From NCBI GenBank assembly GCA_029465975.1, contig CM055742.1:8928043-8992042 (forward strand): DNA of 64,000 bases. Reading direction: 5' to 3'. Every line of letters begins with the position of its first letter. The stretch's first letter is position 1. This document shows positions 43,501 through 53,205 of the stretch, piece after piece. The notes below the pieces were generated by a model. That model ran no database searches and was not told the DNA's origin. It saw only the letters and a list, made by a program, of their open reading frames with translations. A program made the translations under genes and the position numbers. The DNA is from Dallia pectoralis. Its lineage: Eukaryota > Chordata > Actinopteri > Esociformes > Umbridae.

Positions 43501-44703
43501 CTGTGTGTCTACCCTGTCTACATCCTGTCCAGGTTTTCTGTGTGTCTGTCCTGTCTACATCCTGTCCAGGTATTCTGTGTGTCTACCCTGTCTACATCCT
43601 GTCCAGGTTTTCTGTGTGTCTGTCCTGTCTACATCCTGTCCAGGTTTTCTGTGTGTCTGTCCTGTCTACATCCTGTCCAGGTTTTCTGTGTGTCTGTCCT
43701 GTCTACATCCTGTCCAGGTATTCTGTGTGTCTGTCCTGTCTACATCCTGTCCAGGTTTTCTGTGTGTCTGTCCTGTCTACATCCTGTCCAGGTTTTCTGT
43801 GTGTCTGTCCTGTCTACATCCTGTCCAGGTTTTCTGTGTGTCTGTCCTGTCTACATCCTGTCCAGGTTTTCTGTGTGTCTACCCTGTCTACATCCTGTCC
43901 AGGTTTTCTGTGTGTCTGTCCTGTCTACATCCTGTCCAGGTATTCTGTGTGTCTGTCCTGTCTACATCCTGTCCAGGTTTTCTGTGTGTCTGTCCTGTCT
44001 ACATCCTGTCCAGGTATTCTGTGTGTCTGTCCTGTCTACATCCTGTCCAGGTTTTCTGTGTGTCTGTCCTGTCTACATCCTGTCCAGGTTTTCTGTGTGT
44101 CTGTCCTGTCTACATCCTGTCCAGGTATTCTGTGTGTCTGTCCTGTCTACATCCTGTCCAGGTATTCTGTGTGTCTGTCCTGTCTACATCCTGTCCAGGT
44201 ATTCTGTGTGTCTGTCCTGTCTACATCCTGTCCAGGTTTTCTGTGTGTCTGTCCTGTCTACATCCTGTCCAGGTATTCTGTGTGTCTACCCTGTCTACAT
44301 CCTGTCCAGGTATTCTGTGTGTCTGTCCTGTCTACATCCTGTCCAGGTATTCTGTGTGTCTGTCCTGTCTACATCCTGTCCAGGTATTCTGTGTGTCTGT
44401 CCTGTCTACATCCTGTCCAGGTTTTCTGTGTGTCTACCCTGTCTACATCCTGTCCAGGTTTTCTGTGTGTCTGTCCTGTCTACATCCTGTCCAGGTATTC
44501 TGTGTGTCTGTCCTGTCTACATCCTGTCCAGGTATTCTGTGTGTCTGTCCTGTCTACATCCTGTCCAGGTATTCTGTGTGTCTACCCTGTCTACATCCTG
44601 TCCAGGTATTCTGTGTGTCTACCCTGTCTACATCCTGTCCAGGTATTCTGTGTGTCTGTCCTGTCTACATCCTGTCCAGGTTTTCTGTGTGTCTGTCCTG
44701 TCT
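40564..44703. repeat. 37-bp satellite block B, about 112 copies
   Basis: Continuation of block A beyond the LTR element, with the same monomer and variable sites. Single-base departures are rare (for example gtccaggattt near 41016 and ctacttcctg near 41373). It ends at 44703, where the text becomes tgtcttatctccccctgtaa. Confidence 0.95.
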
Positions 44704-45298
44704 TATCTCCCCCTGTAATCATTGTGTTCAGATCCGTGCCCCTAGTCCTTCCTTTTAAGTTCTGTCCTTGTGGAAACTATGTTGTGTTTGACAGATTATT
44801 CGCCTCAGCTGTGGTTCCCGGTGTGTTCCTGTGTCATGTTTAACCACGTTTTCCTGGTTCTGTCTTTGTCTCCTAGTCTTCCTGTTCTCGTGTTCCTTCT
44901 TCCGTCTTACCTGCTCGTTCTCCGTTTGTCTTGCAGACCTGCATTTTTGCCTCATGCCCTGTTGTCGCTTCTGCCTCCCTGCTAGAGATTTTTTTGGGGC
45001 TTGTGTTTGCCAACCCTTTGTATTTATCATTGAGCATTATGTTTGGGAGCTGCCTGCCTATGTGCAAAATCGTAAGAAATGATGTGAAAGAATAATGCTA
45101 ATTAAGTACATAAATAAGTGTCAATGAAATTCTCATTTGCAACAGGTCGAATTTGTTCTCAATCGGCCTCTCTGGTTAAATAAAGGTTGGACATAATGAG
45201 AATATACATTGTCATTAATTTGTTTTTGGTTTACATGCAGTAGCAAAGGCATATTAAATAATGATGAAAGCAATCGACAATGCAACAATATGTCCCTG
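44704..45298. other. pyrimidine-rich flank, then unit 6 intron resumes
   Basis: Bases 44704-45060 are T/C-rich, with open frames in several registers and no recognisable protein. Array-unit homology returns at about 45200 (atgcagtagcaaaggcatat). Confidence 0.4.
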
Positions 45299-45705
45299 TG
45301 TAAGGATTTGGCTTTCACGTGTAGTTGACAGGTATCGGACACTGGCGCAGAGTTTTCAATTAAACAACGTCTTTATTTCGAGACAGGTGAAAACGGAACT
45401 TGAACCGAAAACTTCGGGTAACCAAATAAAGTCGTGGATCAAACGGATCGCACCGTACATTAAAAAGGAATATCTTAACACGACTCAAACAAACAAACCT
45501 TCAAGCATTACGTGCATTCAAACACAATGACCTGACACTGGATGACAGAAATGAACAGAGCTAAATACATGAACTAATGATAAAACAGAAAACTGATGCA
45601 GACAAAACTCAGGTGACTTAAATGTCTTTGATTATTCTCCCTCTCTCCGCTGGCAGGGGGAGTGCCAACTCAGGCATAGAGAGGGACAGATCTCCGGGTC
45701 TCACA
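45299..45705 (-). mobile_element. solo LTR, 407 bp (minus orientation)
   Basis: Ends are tgtaagg and tctcaca. Flanks ccctg (45294-45298) and ccccg (45706-45710) resemble a 5-bp target duplication with one change. Unit-1-type intron text is interrupted exactly here (atgtccctg, then attgttttaccgtaaattca). A minus-strand AATAAA lies near 45376. No interior remains. Confidence 0.7.
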
Positions 45706-45710
45706 CCCCG

Positions 45711-46400
45711 ATTGTTTTACCGTAAATTCAACAGGGGTCCACATACATTCTGCAACATACCCGTTCTGATCCAATAACTGACAAGTAACATCCAGGTTCT
45801 CTCCACCTCACTTTTGTCCACTGTGACTGACAGTTGCTCTGGCAAAGAACCAAAACTGGTTGAACTTAAAATCTAACTAGAGAACCATAGATAAACCCCT
45901 TAAACCCCTGTACACATAACAAGACCTAAATACTTTATCAGTCAAAAGCATAGTCTCGTAACTCAAAAAGACAGAAAAAGAAATTCCTCAAGAGGAGGCT
46001 TCGGACAAGAATTTCAGTAATATAAAATTGTATATTAACCTACTGCAGTTTTGTGATTAATTACCTTTTTTAATATTGATACCTGTAGTCTTCTCTCCAG
46101 AGGAAGGTTCGTGCTAACCTTATAAAATGGTACCTAGATGTGTGTGCACACAAAGCTCTCTGTCCCGAGATCTTTCTACGAGAAAGGGTTAGCAGCATAC
46201 TTTACATAATAAAGATGTGGACATCGAAAAACATAATAAGGTACCAGACACAAATTTACATAATGTTAAATAAACATTCTTGTAATGATTTGAATTGTGT
46301 CAAAATATGCATTAATCATACGACTCACCAGCTGTATATGAACACTATAAAGTGTTTCTGAAACGTTTTTTGTTACATAATGCATTCAGCACAGTATTTA
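45711..46400 (-). other. unit 6 intron remainder, conserved
   Basis: Aligns with 7400-8080 of unit 1 and 28490-28990 of unit 5. No gene. Confidence 0.45.
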
Positions 46401-47470
46401 TATACATTTTTTGGATCTCTTTTGCAGCTGTGCCTTGTGCAAACAACTTTACATTTACAGTCAATAAAATAAAACTAAAATAAACAGATACAATCCAAAT
46501 AAACAAAAATAACAATAAAACTGAATCAAACTTCAGAATACAGACACATAAAAAAATAGCGGTTTGTTCCATAGATGGGGGGACGAAGTAACTGAAAGCA
46601 GTCCTATCCAACTCTGAGGAGACTTTAATGTAATCCACTCCTCAGGTAATTTTTGAAGAAGTGCTCAGTAAATAAAGATTAGAGCACGTTTTGTAACTAT
46701 CCCCGGTGTTAAACCTGAGTGCACCATGGTAAACAGTGATGAGTTTTGTAACTATCCCTGGTGATAAACCTGAGGTCACCATGGTAAACAGTGATGAGTT
46801 TTGTAACTATCCCCGGTGTTAAACCTTAGGTCACCATGGTAAACAGTGATGAGTTTTGTAACTATCCCCGGTGTTAAACCTGAGTGTGACATGGTAAACA
46901 GTGATGAGTTTTGTAACTATCCCCGGTGATAAACCTGAGGTCACCATGGTAAACAGTGATGAGTTTTGTAACTATCCCTGGTGTTCCACCTGAGTGCAAC
47001 ATGGTAAATAGCATCTAGGGGGTTTAAAGTGGTTGATAAGGAAATGCTTATAGATCATTTGTTTTGGACTAATAAAGGACAGACAAGCCCTGTTTCTACA
47101 AAGAAACCCATGGTTTAATTTCAGAGTTCAGTCTACAAACATCGCGGCACAGTGCTTTTTATTATCTAAGCCATTAGCAATAGCATTTAGAGCAAGCATG
47201 GTGGCCAGAGTGGTACTGTGTATAGGATGTTAAGAATACTATTAGCAGAAAGGAAAGATGGTAACAAGGGAGCCTAGAGATTGGTCGATAGTTATCCATG
47301 ACACTACTGTCAATCACTTATGGTGTCTTGGGGATATATCCTGTAGTTAGTGTTAAGTTGAAAATGTGTGTCACTGAAGACTCAATGATGGGTGCAGCAC
47401 ACTCCAGTATGAGTCTAGTTGTTCGCACCTAATGATTTTTTTGTATCCATGGCGCTCAGGGCAGCTATCC
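46400..47470 (-). pseudogene. LINE reverse-transcriptase remnant, copy 1
   Basis: Sister of 51400-52378, where the minus frame preserves DNYRPIS (a hallmark at the start of LINE reverse transcriptase) and LDNKKHCAAMFVD, the strand holding the first catalytic Asp. Near the far end both copies keep LDRTAFSYFVPPSMEQ. The frame is broken throughout and no YxDD motif is seen. Orthologous introns in units 1-5 lack it, so insertion predates only the split of units 6 and 7. Confidence 0.65.
46691..47010. repeat. 55-bp repeat, about 6 copies, within the LINE copy
   Basis: Unit begins ttgtaactatccccggtgtt and ends ccatggtaaacagtgatgag. Spacing is 55 bp (46691, 46746, 46801). The sister copy in unit 7 has only about 2-3 copies (51735-51860), so it expanded after the duplication. 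Confidence 0.85.
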
Positions 47471-47598
47471 TTAAAGAGCCACTTCACCGATTTTGCATTT
47501 AGCTTTGTATCAGTAGACAAATGGTAGTATTTTCCAATGACCTTACTCCCACCTCTCAACTCCATCTGATAAGAGGCATATGTTGATTTTAGGTCAGG

Positions 47599-47653
47599 AA
47601 AAAATCCTCCAATGACGTAAAATGACGATTTTTACGTCATTGGAGGATTTTTT
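47599..47653. repeat. perfect 24-bp inverted repeat (hairpin)
   Basis: Arm 47599-47622 (aaaaaatcctccaatgacgt plus aaaa), a 7-base loop, and arm 47630-47653 in perfect complement. Each arm holds tgacgt, a CREB/ATF half-site core. It lies about 160 bases upstream of the gene start in the TTAA element. Confidence 0.9.
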
Positions 47654-47816
47654 AAAAGAGGCTATGAACTACAGACAGAAGTAGATGCTATTTCCGCATT
47701 TTTATCAACCCGCCCATATGGGGTGGGGCCTCGTCACAGATTTTCAAAACAGTCCGTCAGCCATCTTGTAGCTAAGGACCAGGTAGTGGAGAAATTCGAG
47801 TTTTAGACTAAACACA

Positions 47817-48552
47817 ATGGCAGAAAGTAATTTTGAAGACAAAATGGAAGAAAGAGATTTTGAAGATCTGTTGCGCGAATCCGATGTTCGTGGCTGCCTG
47901 TACGAGCCGCAATACAGTGAAACACAGTTGCGGTTGACGGAGGATCAAGAGGCTGCTGCTGCAGAGGAGCGAAGCTTGCCTGGCGGTCATGAGGAAGAGC
48001 CCGTACAGAGTCGAGCTGGGGTGGACTGGTGGTGCCAGTGCTCTCGCTGTGCGCCTATGGACACAGATAGAGTCCCGCTGCTGTGGCGAATTTCAGGGAT
48101 GCCATTTTCTTCTTGAAGAAATAACTGAATCTGCATTAGAAACAGGACCGCCAGCATGCGTAATAGAGCACCCCAGCTTTGATCCACACAAGTTTTTTAA
48201 ACTTATTTCAGGATTCCGAAGGTCAATGGGAAACGCCGGGACAAACGGACGATTCAGTATAAGTGAGTATTTATTTGTTGTTCACGTCAGTTAGCTGAGC
48301 TATCGGTTATATCCTATTGTAGGTGCAAATAGCTTGCGTTGCTAACGTTGTGCTTATTGTTTTCAGACAATTTCGCCTAACAGCCTACCGTCATTTCGTG
48401 GAATGGGTCCTGCAAGGAGAGAGACTGGGGAAAGGCTATATCGTCTTGTTTTGCCTGCCTGTGTTGTTCCAGACATCAGACAGAGATTTCCAACTAGTGC
48501 CGGACAATACTGTGGCTATCAAGAAACTGCTGAAGCTCTGGAAGAGCTATAA
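47817..48552 (+). pseudogene. P2X7 C-terminal ballast-like protein, broken
   Basis: Starts MAESNFEDKMEERDFEDLLR with an acidic leader, then WWCQCSRCAPM. In the next frame come ESRCCGEFQGC, ITESALETGPPACVIEHPSF, and, after a likely intron (GTGAGT at about 48263; tgttttcag before 48367), FRLTAYRHFVEWV. In yet another frame it continues VLPACVVPDIRQRFPTSAGQ and YCGYQ, then stops at 48552. The order WxCxxC / CC / C / AYR / LP-CV--IR--FP---GQY-G(Y/F) is that of the zinc-and-nucleotide-binding ballast domain at the C-terminus of P2X7 receptors. At least two frameshifts break it. No channel domain is present. An AATAAA follows near 48584. Confidence 0.7.
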
Positions 48553-49205
48553 GTGTGCAATTGTTTATATTGTGTTTAAAAACAATAAAAGTTCAAAGTT
48601 TATAATGTATTACTTTGATTTACAAAAGAGTACAGGGAAATATGAAGAAATGTATATACTTTTATTAATTACAAAAATATTCTGGGAACTTGGGGTGGTT
48701 GATAGCCCGCAGCCACTGTTTGCACCGCTCTAAATGTTCAACGAGAAAACGATGGAACTAACTACATTTCCTTTCCTTGTGTTAGATGTACATCCCGGTA
48801 CAACGCAAGGCTAGTATTTAAATGACTTTATCAAGAAACTCGTCACGGAGACTCATGTTAACCGGTGTCTTCTGTTTTACATTCAATTAGCTAGTAGCTA
48901 GCCTTCCCTTCTGCCTGCCGCTCCCAAGCCGGTAGGCGTGGCTTGGGAGTGCATTCGTAGAGCAGCGAAACAAGGGCATTCTGGGATTTGGTGTATTTCA
49001 TCCACATGAGCCAAAAACACATTTTAATCTTTTTCTCTGCCTATCAGGCACAAATTTCAAAAATGCTTTCACATTTATACTACATAAGTAATGTTTTTTC
49101 GGTGAAGTTGCCCTTTAATATAAAACATCTATTTCTCAAAATGGAAAATATTGCTATTAGACGAGTAGTTACACTGTGTTGATGATAGCTGCTGCTGCAT
49201 AACAG

Positions 49206-50183
49206 ACCCCTCAGTGCCTCACCCCTCAGTGCCTCACCCCTCAGTGCCTCACCCCTCAGTCCCTTACCCCTCAGTGCCTTACCCCTCAGTCCCTTACCCC
49301 TCAGTGCCTCACCCCTCAGTCCCTCACCCCTCAGTGCCTCACCCCTCGGTGCCTCACCCCTCAGTACCTCACCCCTCAGTGCCTCACCCCTCAGTCCCTC
49401 ACCCCTCAGTGCCTCACCCCTCAGTCCCTTACCCCTCAGTGCCTCACCCTTCAGTGCCTCACCCCTCAGTCCCTTACCCCTCAGTGCCCCACCCCTCAGT
49501 GCCTCACCCCTCAGTGCCTCACCCCTCTGTGCCTCACCCCTCTGTGCTTAACCCCTCAGTGCCTCACCCCTCAGTGCCTCACCCCTCAGTCCCTCACCCC
49601 TCAGTGCCTCACCCCTCAGTGCCTCACCCCTCAGTCCCTTAACCCTCAGTGCCTCACCCCTCAGTGCCTCACCCCTCTGTGCTTAACCCCTCAGTGCCTC
49701 ACCCCTCAGTGCCTCACCCCTTTGTGCCTCACCCCTCTGTGCTTAACCCTTCAGTGCCTCACCCGTCAGTGCCTCACCCCTCAGTGCCTCACCCCTCAGT
49801 GCCTCACCCCTCAGTGCCTCACCCGTCAGTGCCTCACCCCTCTGTGCCTCACGCCTCAGTGCCTCACCCCTCTGTGCCTCACTCCTCAGTCTCTTACCCC
49901 TCAGTGCTTCACCCCTCAGTGCCTCACCCCTCAGTCCCTCACCCCTTTGTGCCTCACCCCTCTGTGCTTAACCCTTCAGTGCCTCACCCGTCAGTGCCTC
50001 ACCCCTCAGTGCCTCACCCCTCTGTGCCTCACGCCTCAGTGCCTCACCCCTCAGTGCCTCACCCCTCAGTGCCTCACCCGTCAGTGCCTCACCCCTCAGT
50101 GCCTCACCCCTCTGTGCCTCACGCCTCAGTGCCTCACGCCTCTGTGCCTCACCCCTCAGTGCTTCACCCCTCAGTGCCTCACC
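49206..50183. repeat. 15-bp minisatellite, about 65 copies
   Basis: Unit cctcacccctcagtg with variants ccctt, ctctgtg and cgtcagt. It occupies exactly the position where units 1-3 and 5 carry the 5' exon/promoter block (it follows tagctgctgctgcataacag). Because 15 is a multiple of three, a PHPSVPHPSV-type frame stays open, with a stop at about 49643; I regard it as a by-product. Confidence 0.93.
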
Positions 50184-50194
50184 CAATCACTGAC

Positions 50195-50345
50195 AGATGA
50201 AATTTTGGGGAATATTAAGATGTACAGAGAGACATAGTAAGAGACAGACAGAGCAGAACTACTGATCAATCACATTTGCTTTATTTAAAACTTTGTTTAA
50301 AACAAACAGCAAAACTAGTGCTATACATTTTGTTTTATTGTGTAT
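50195..50345 (-). promoter_or_regulatory. unit 7 3'-end block with poly(A) signal
   Basis: Minus-strand AATAAA at 50285-50280 in the conserved block (agcagaact..gatcaatcac). There is no receptor upstream of it in this unit. Confidence 0.45.
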
Positions 50346-50760
50346 TAAGATAAAAAGTAATCTAAGCTAAACCGCCAGGAATAGGTTGTTATAATTGTCA
50401 ACTCTAATTATTTACCAGCCCTGCTTAGACAGTGAGTGGACAGACTAAAGCTATGCATGTAGGTAGCTAATGTGGCTCAGAATTCTCATGAATAATAGAA
50501 AACATAAATACATTTGAAAGTTTCTTCTCCAGATCCAATGACACAGTTCAACTACAAGGTCATTGGGACAATCTGGACGGTACAGAAGCATCTTCTCTTC
50601 ATCAGGTTTCCTCGTTCAATATTTCACCCTTTTTGTTCCTCTCTTCATGAATTAGACTGGAGTAGCTCAGCACATCCTTCATTAAGACATGGCAGGAAAC
50701 TTCAATGACCTCAACCTCATAGAAGAAACTGTCCTTGAACATCATGTCTTCTTTAGTCAT

Positions 50761-51257
50761 GTTTACATCAGAGGAAGACCACACTCTGACCTGTACCTCA
50801 GGGGTTTACATCAGAGGAAGACCACACTCTGACCTGTACCTCAGGGGTTTACATCAGAGGAAGACCACACTCTGACCTGTACCTCAGGGGTTTACATCAG
50901 AGGAAGACCACACTCTGACCTGTACCTCAGGGGTTTACATCAGAGGAAGACCACACTCTGACCTGTACCTCAGGGGTTTACATCAGAGGAAGACCACACT
51001 CTGACCTGTACCTCAGGGGTTTACATCAGAGGAAGACCACACTCTGACCTGTACCTCAGGGGTTTACATCAGAGGAAGACCACACTCTGACCTGTACCTC
51101 AGGGGTTTACATCAGAGGAAGACCACACTCTGACCTGTACCTCAGGGGTTTACATCAGAGAAGACCACACTCTGACCTGTACCTCAGGGGTTTACATCAG
51201 AGAAGACCACACTCTGACCTGTACCTCAGGGGTTTACATCAGAGAAGACCACACTCT
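50761..51257. repeat. 43-bp minisatellite, about 11-12 copies (unit 7)
   Basis: Highly uniform array, ending with three copies of the 1-bp-shorter catcagagaagacc variant also seen in unit 6. Confidence 0.93.
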
Positions 51258-51400
51258 AAACATATTGATAGCATTGTTGAAATTACAAACAGACAAGGAC
51301 CTAACTTACCATGTATAAGACAGGCATTTTATCAAAGTGTTTTCATATTATTAAGTGCACATCTGTATTGAACACTGAAACAGTGTTTCTGGAACGTTTT
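51258..51400 (-). other. deletion junction: receptor missing from unit 7
   Basis: Text matching 32961-33066 (3' side of receptor 6, cattttatcaaagtgttttc) runs through cacatctgtattgaacactg directly into text matching 46340-46375 (5' side, intron). The receptor exon and about 3 kb of unit text expected in between are gone. The join lies near 51360-51378. Confidence 0.8.
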
Positions 51401-52378
51401 TTGTTACATAATGCATTCAGCACAGTATTTATATACATTTTTTGGATCTCTTTTGCAGCTGTGCCTTGTGCAAACAACTTTACATTTACAGTCAATGAAA
51501 TAAAACTAAAATAAACAGATAAAATCAAAATAAACAATAATAACAATAAAACAGAATCAAACTTCAGAATACAGACACATAAAAAAATAACAGTTTGTTC
51601 CATAGATGGGGGGACGAAGTAACTGAAAGCAATCCTATCCAACTCTGAGGAGACCGCTGGAGACTTTAATGTAATCCACTCCTCAGGTAATTTTTGAAGA
51701 AGTGCTCAGTAAATAAAGATTAGAGCACGTTTTGTAATTATCCTCGGTGTTAAACCTGAGGTCACCAGTAAACGGTGTTTTATAATCATACCCGGTGATA
51801 AACCTGAGGTCACCATGGTAAACAGTGATGAGTTTTGTAATTATCCCTGTTACTTGCAACATGGTAAATAGCATCTAGGGGGTTTAAAGTGGTTGATAAG
51901 GAAACGCTTATAGATACTGTCACCATAATCTAAGACAAACATAAAAGTGGCTTGAACAATTTGTTTTGGACTAATAAAGGACCGACAAGCCCTGTTCTAC
52001 AGAGGAACCCATGGTTTAATATCTGCTTTTGTCAGAGTTCAGTCTACAAACATCGCGGCACAGTGCTTTTTATTATCTAGGCCATTAGCAATAGCATTTA
52101 GAGCAAGCATGGTGGCCGTAGTGTACTGTGTATAGGATGTTAAGAATACTATTAGCAGAAAGGAAAGATGGTAACAAGGGAGCCTAGAGATTGGTCGATA
52201 GTTATCCATGACACTACTGTCAATCACTTATGTTGTCTTGAGGATATCTCCTGTAGTTAGTGTTAAGTTGAAAATGTGTGTCACTGAAGACTCAATGATG
52301 GGTGCAGCACACTCCAGTATGAGTCTAGTTGTTCGCACCTAATGATTTTTTTGTATCCATGGCGCTCAGGGCAGCTAT
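51401..52378 (-). pseudogene. LINE reverse-transcriptase remnant, copy 2
   Basis: Sister of 46400-47470 with very high identity by eye. The minus frame from 52227 reads MIDSSVMDNYRPISRLPC, then NAIANGLDNKKHCAAMFVD, both recognisable blocks of LINE reverse transcriptase. It lacks the 55-bp expansion and the TTAA element. Confidence 0.65.
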
Positions 52379-52384
52379 CCTTAA

Positions 52385-52620
52385 TATAAAAGATCTATTT
52401 CTCAAAATGGAAAATATCGCTATTAGACGAGTAGTAACACTGTGTTGATGATAGCTGCTGCTGCATTATAACAGACCTTTAAATCCCTAGAACAAGTTCG
52501 AGCTCCGTCTCCCCTGTCAGCCCTGTTCAGTGACAGCTGGTGAGGTCGCCATGTAGAAAAACGGACGTGGTAGCGCCACTCGTTTCTCTTCACGTGAACT
52601 GCTTCCTCTCAAGGAAGCCC
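52385..52620 (-). promoter_or_regulatory. unit 7 5' block, degenerate
   Basis: Recognisable as the promoter/exon block (tgttgatgatagctgctgct, ggtgaggtcgcc, tgaactgcttcctct). The GTGAGT donor and MEKDR codons are mutated (gccatgtagaaaaacggacg). This is the right end of the array. Confidence 0.5.
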
Positions 52621-53107
52621 CTCACCCCCGAGCCAAGGCCATGCTTAAGGACACAAAGAAGAGAGGAGAGAGAGCAAGAGGCGAGCAAAGAGAGGGAGGA
52701 GCCAGGAGAGGAAGAGAGCAGAGACACGAGCAAGAAACAGAGTGGATATTTGTAGGTAAGAAAGAATGACTAGCGGATGAGGAGTAAAGAAAAAGTGAGT
52801 GTGAGAAATAAGAGATGGGCGGTGGAGGGGGAAGGGCAGTGGACAAGTGCCAGTTTGAGTGACAGAAGTGAAAAAAAGATACTGAGACCAAGCAAGCAAA
52901 GGGGAGAGACGGCACACAATTATCATTTCAAAAATAAACAACTTGTAAATACCTGTCCGGGAAACTCGAGATTCAAATGACATCAAGTTGGATTACGACT
53001 CCTTTAATCCGCCTGGATCTACGCCTGCCCTGGTCAGCCAGTGACAACTGCGGTTTTTGCCTGGGACCGGTTCCATTGTTCTGTGAAATAAACTGTCCAG
53101 CGAGGAG
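52621..53107 (+). other. purine-rich 5'-UTR-like segment
   Basis: Strongly purine-rich on the plus strand from 52645 to 52760 (gaggagagagagcaagaggc and similar). It leads into the candidate exon below. No ORF of its own is supported. Confidence 0.3.
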
Positions 53108-53199
53108 ATGCAGAAGAACGCCAAGAAGAACCGGGTGAAGAACACGGACCAGCAGCAGAGAGCTCCAGCGTTCAATGCCTTGACCAAACAAGGCAACCA
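53108..53199 (+). CDS. candidate first coding exon of a host gene
   Basis: An ATG at 53108 has an in-frame TGA 24 bases upstream. It opens 30 codons plus 2 bases, starting MQKNAKKNRVKNTDQQQRA and going on to PAFNALTKQGN, and ends at a donor GTGAGT (53200). The peptide is basic and disordered-looking, typical of an N-terminal exon. I do not recognise the protein, and further exons are not obvious in the window, so they would lie past a long intron. Unlike the array it reads away from it (plus strand). Confidence 0.4.
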
Positions 53200-53205
53200 G
53201 TGAGT

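Larger units (their letters stand above)
47475..49114 (+). mobile_element. TTAA-flanked DNA transposon carrying a P2X7-ballast-like gene
   Basis: Inverted ends agagccacttcaccga and its partner (complement agggcaacttcaccga) are flanked by TTAA on both sides (47471-47474 and 49115-49118). Unit 7 shows the empty site, with a single TTAA at about 52380 in otherwise matching text. TTAA duplication is the hallmark of piggyBac-type integration, but I see no piggyBac transposase, so the element is non-autonomous or of another TTAA-using family. Confidence 0.75.

Noticed and set aside
34130..44703. CRISPR-like direct repeats
   Set aside because: Monomers are contiguous, with no unique spacers, and the sequence is clearly eukaryotic.
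49214..50200. PHPSVPHPSV-type repeat proteins
   Set aside because: By-product of a 15-bp repeat with stops near 49643 and variants that ignore codon position.
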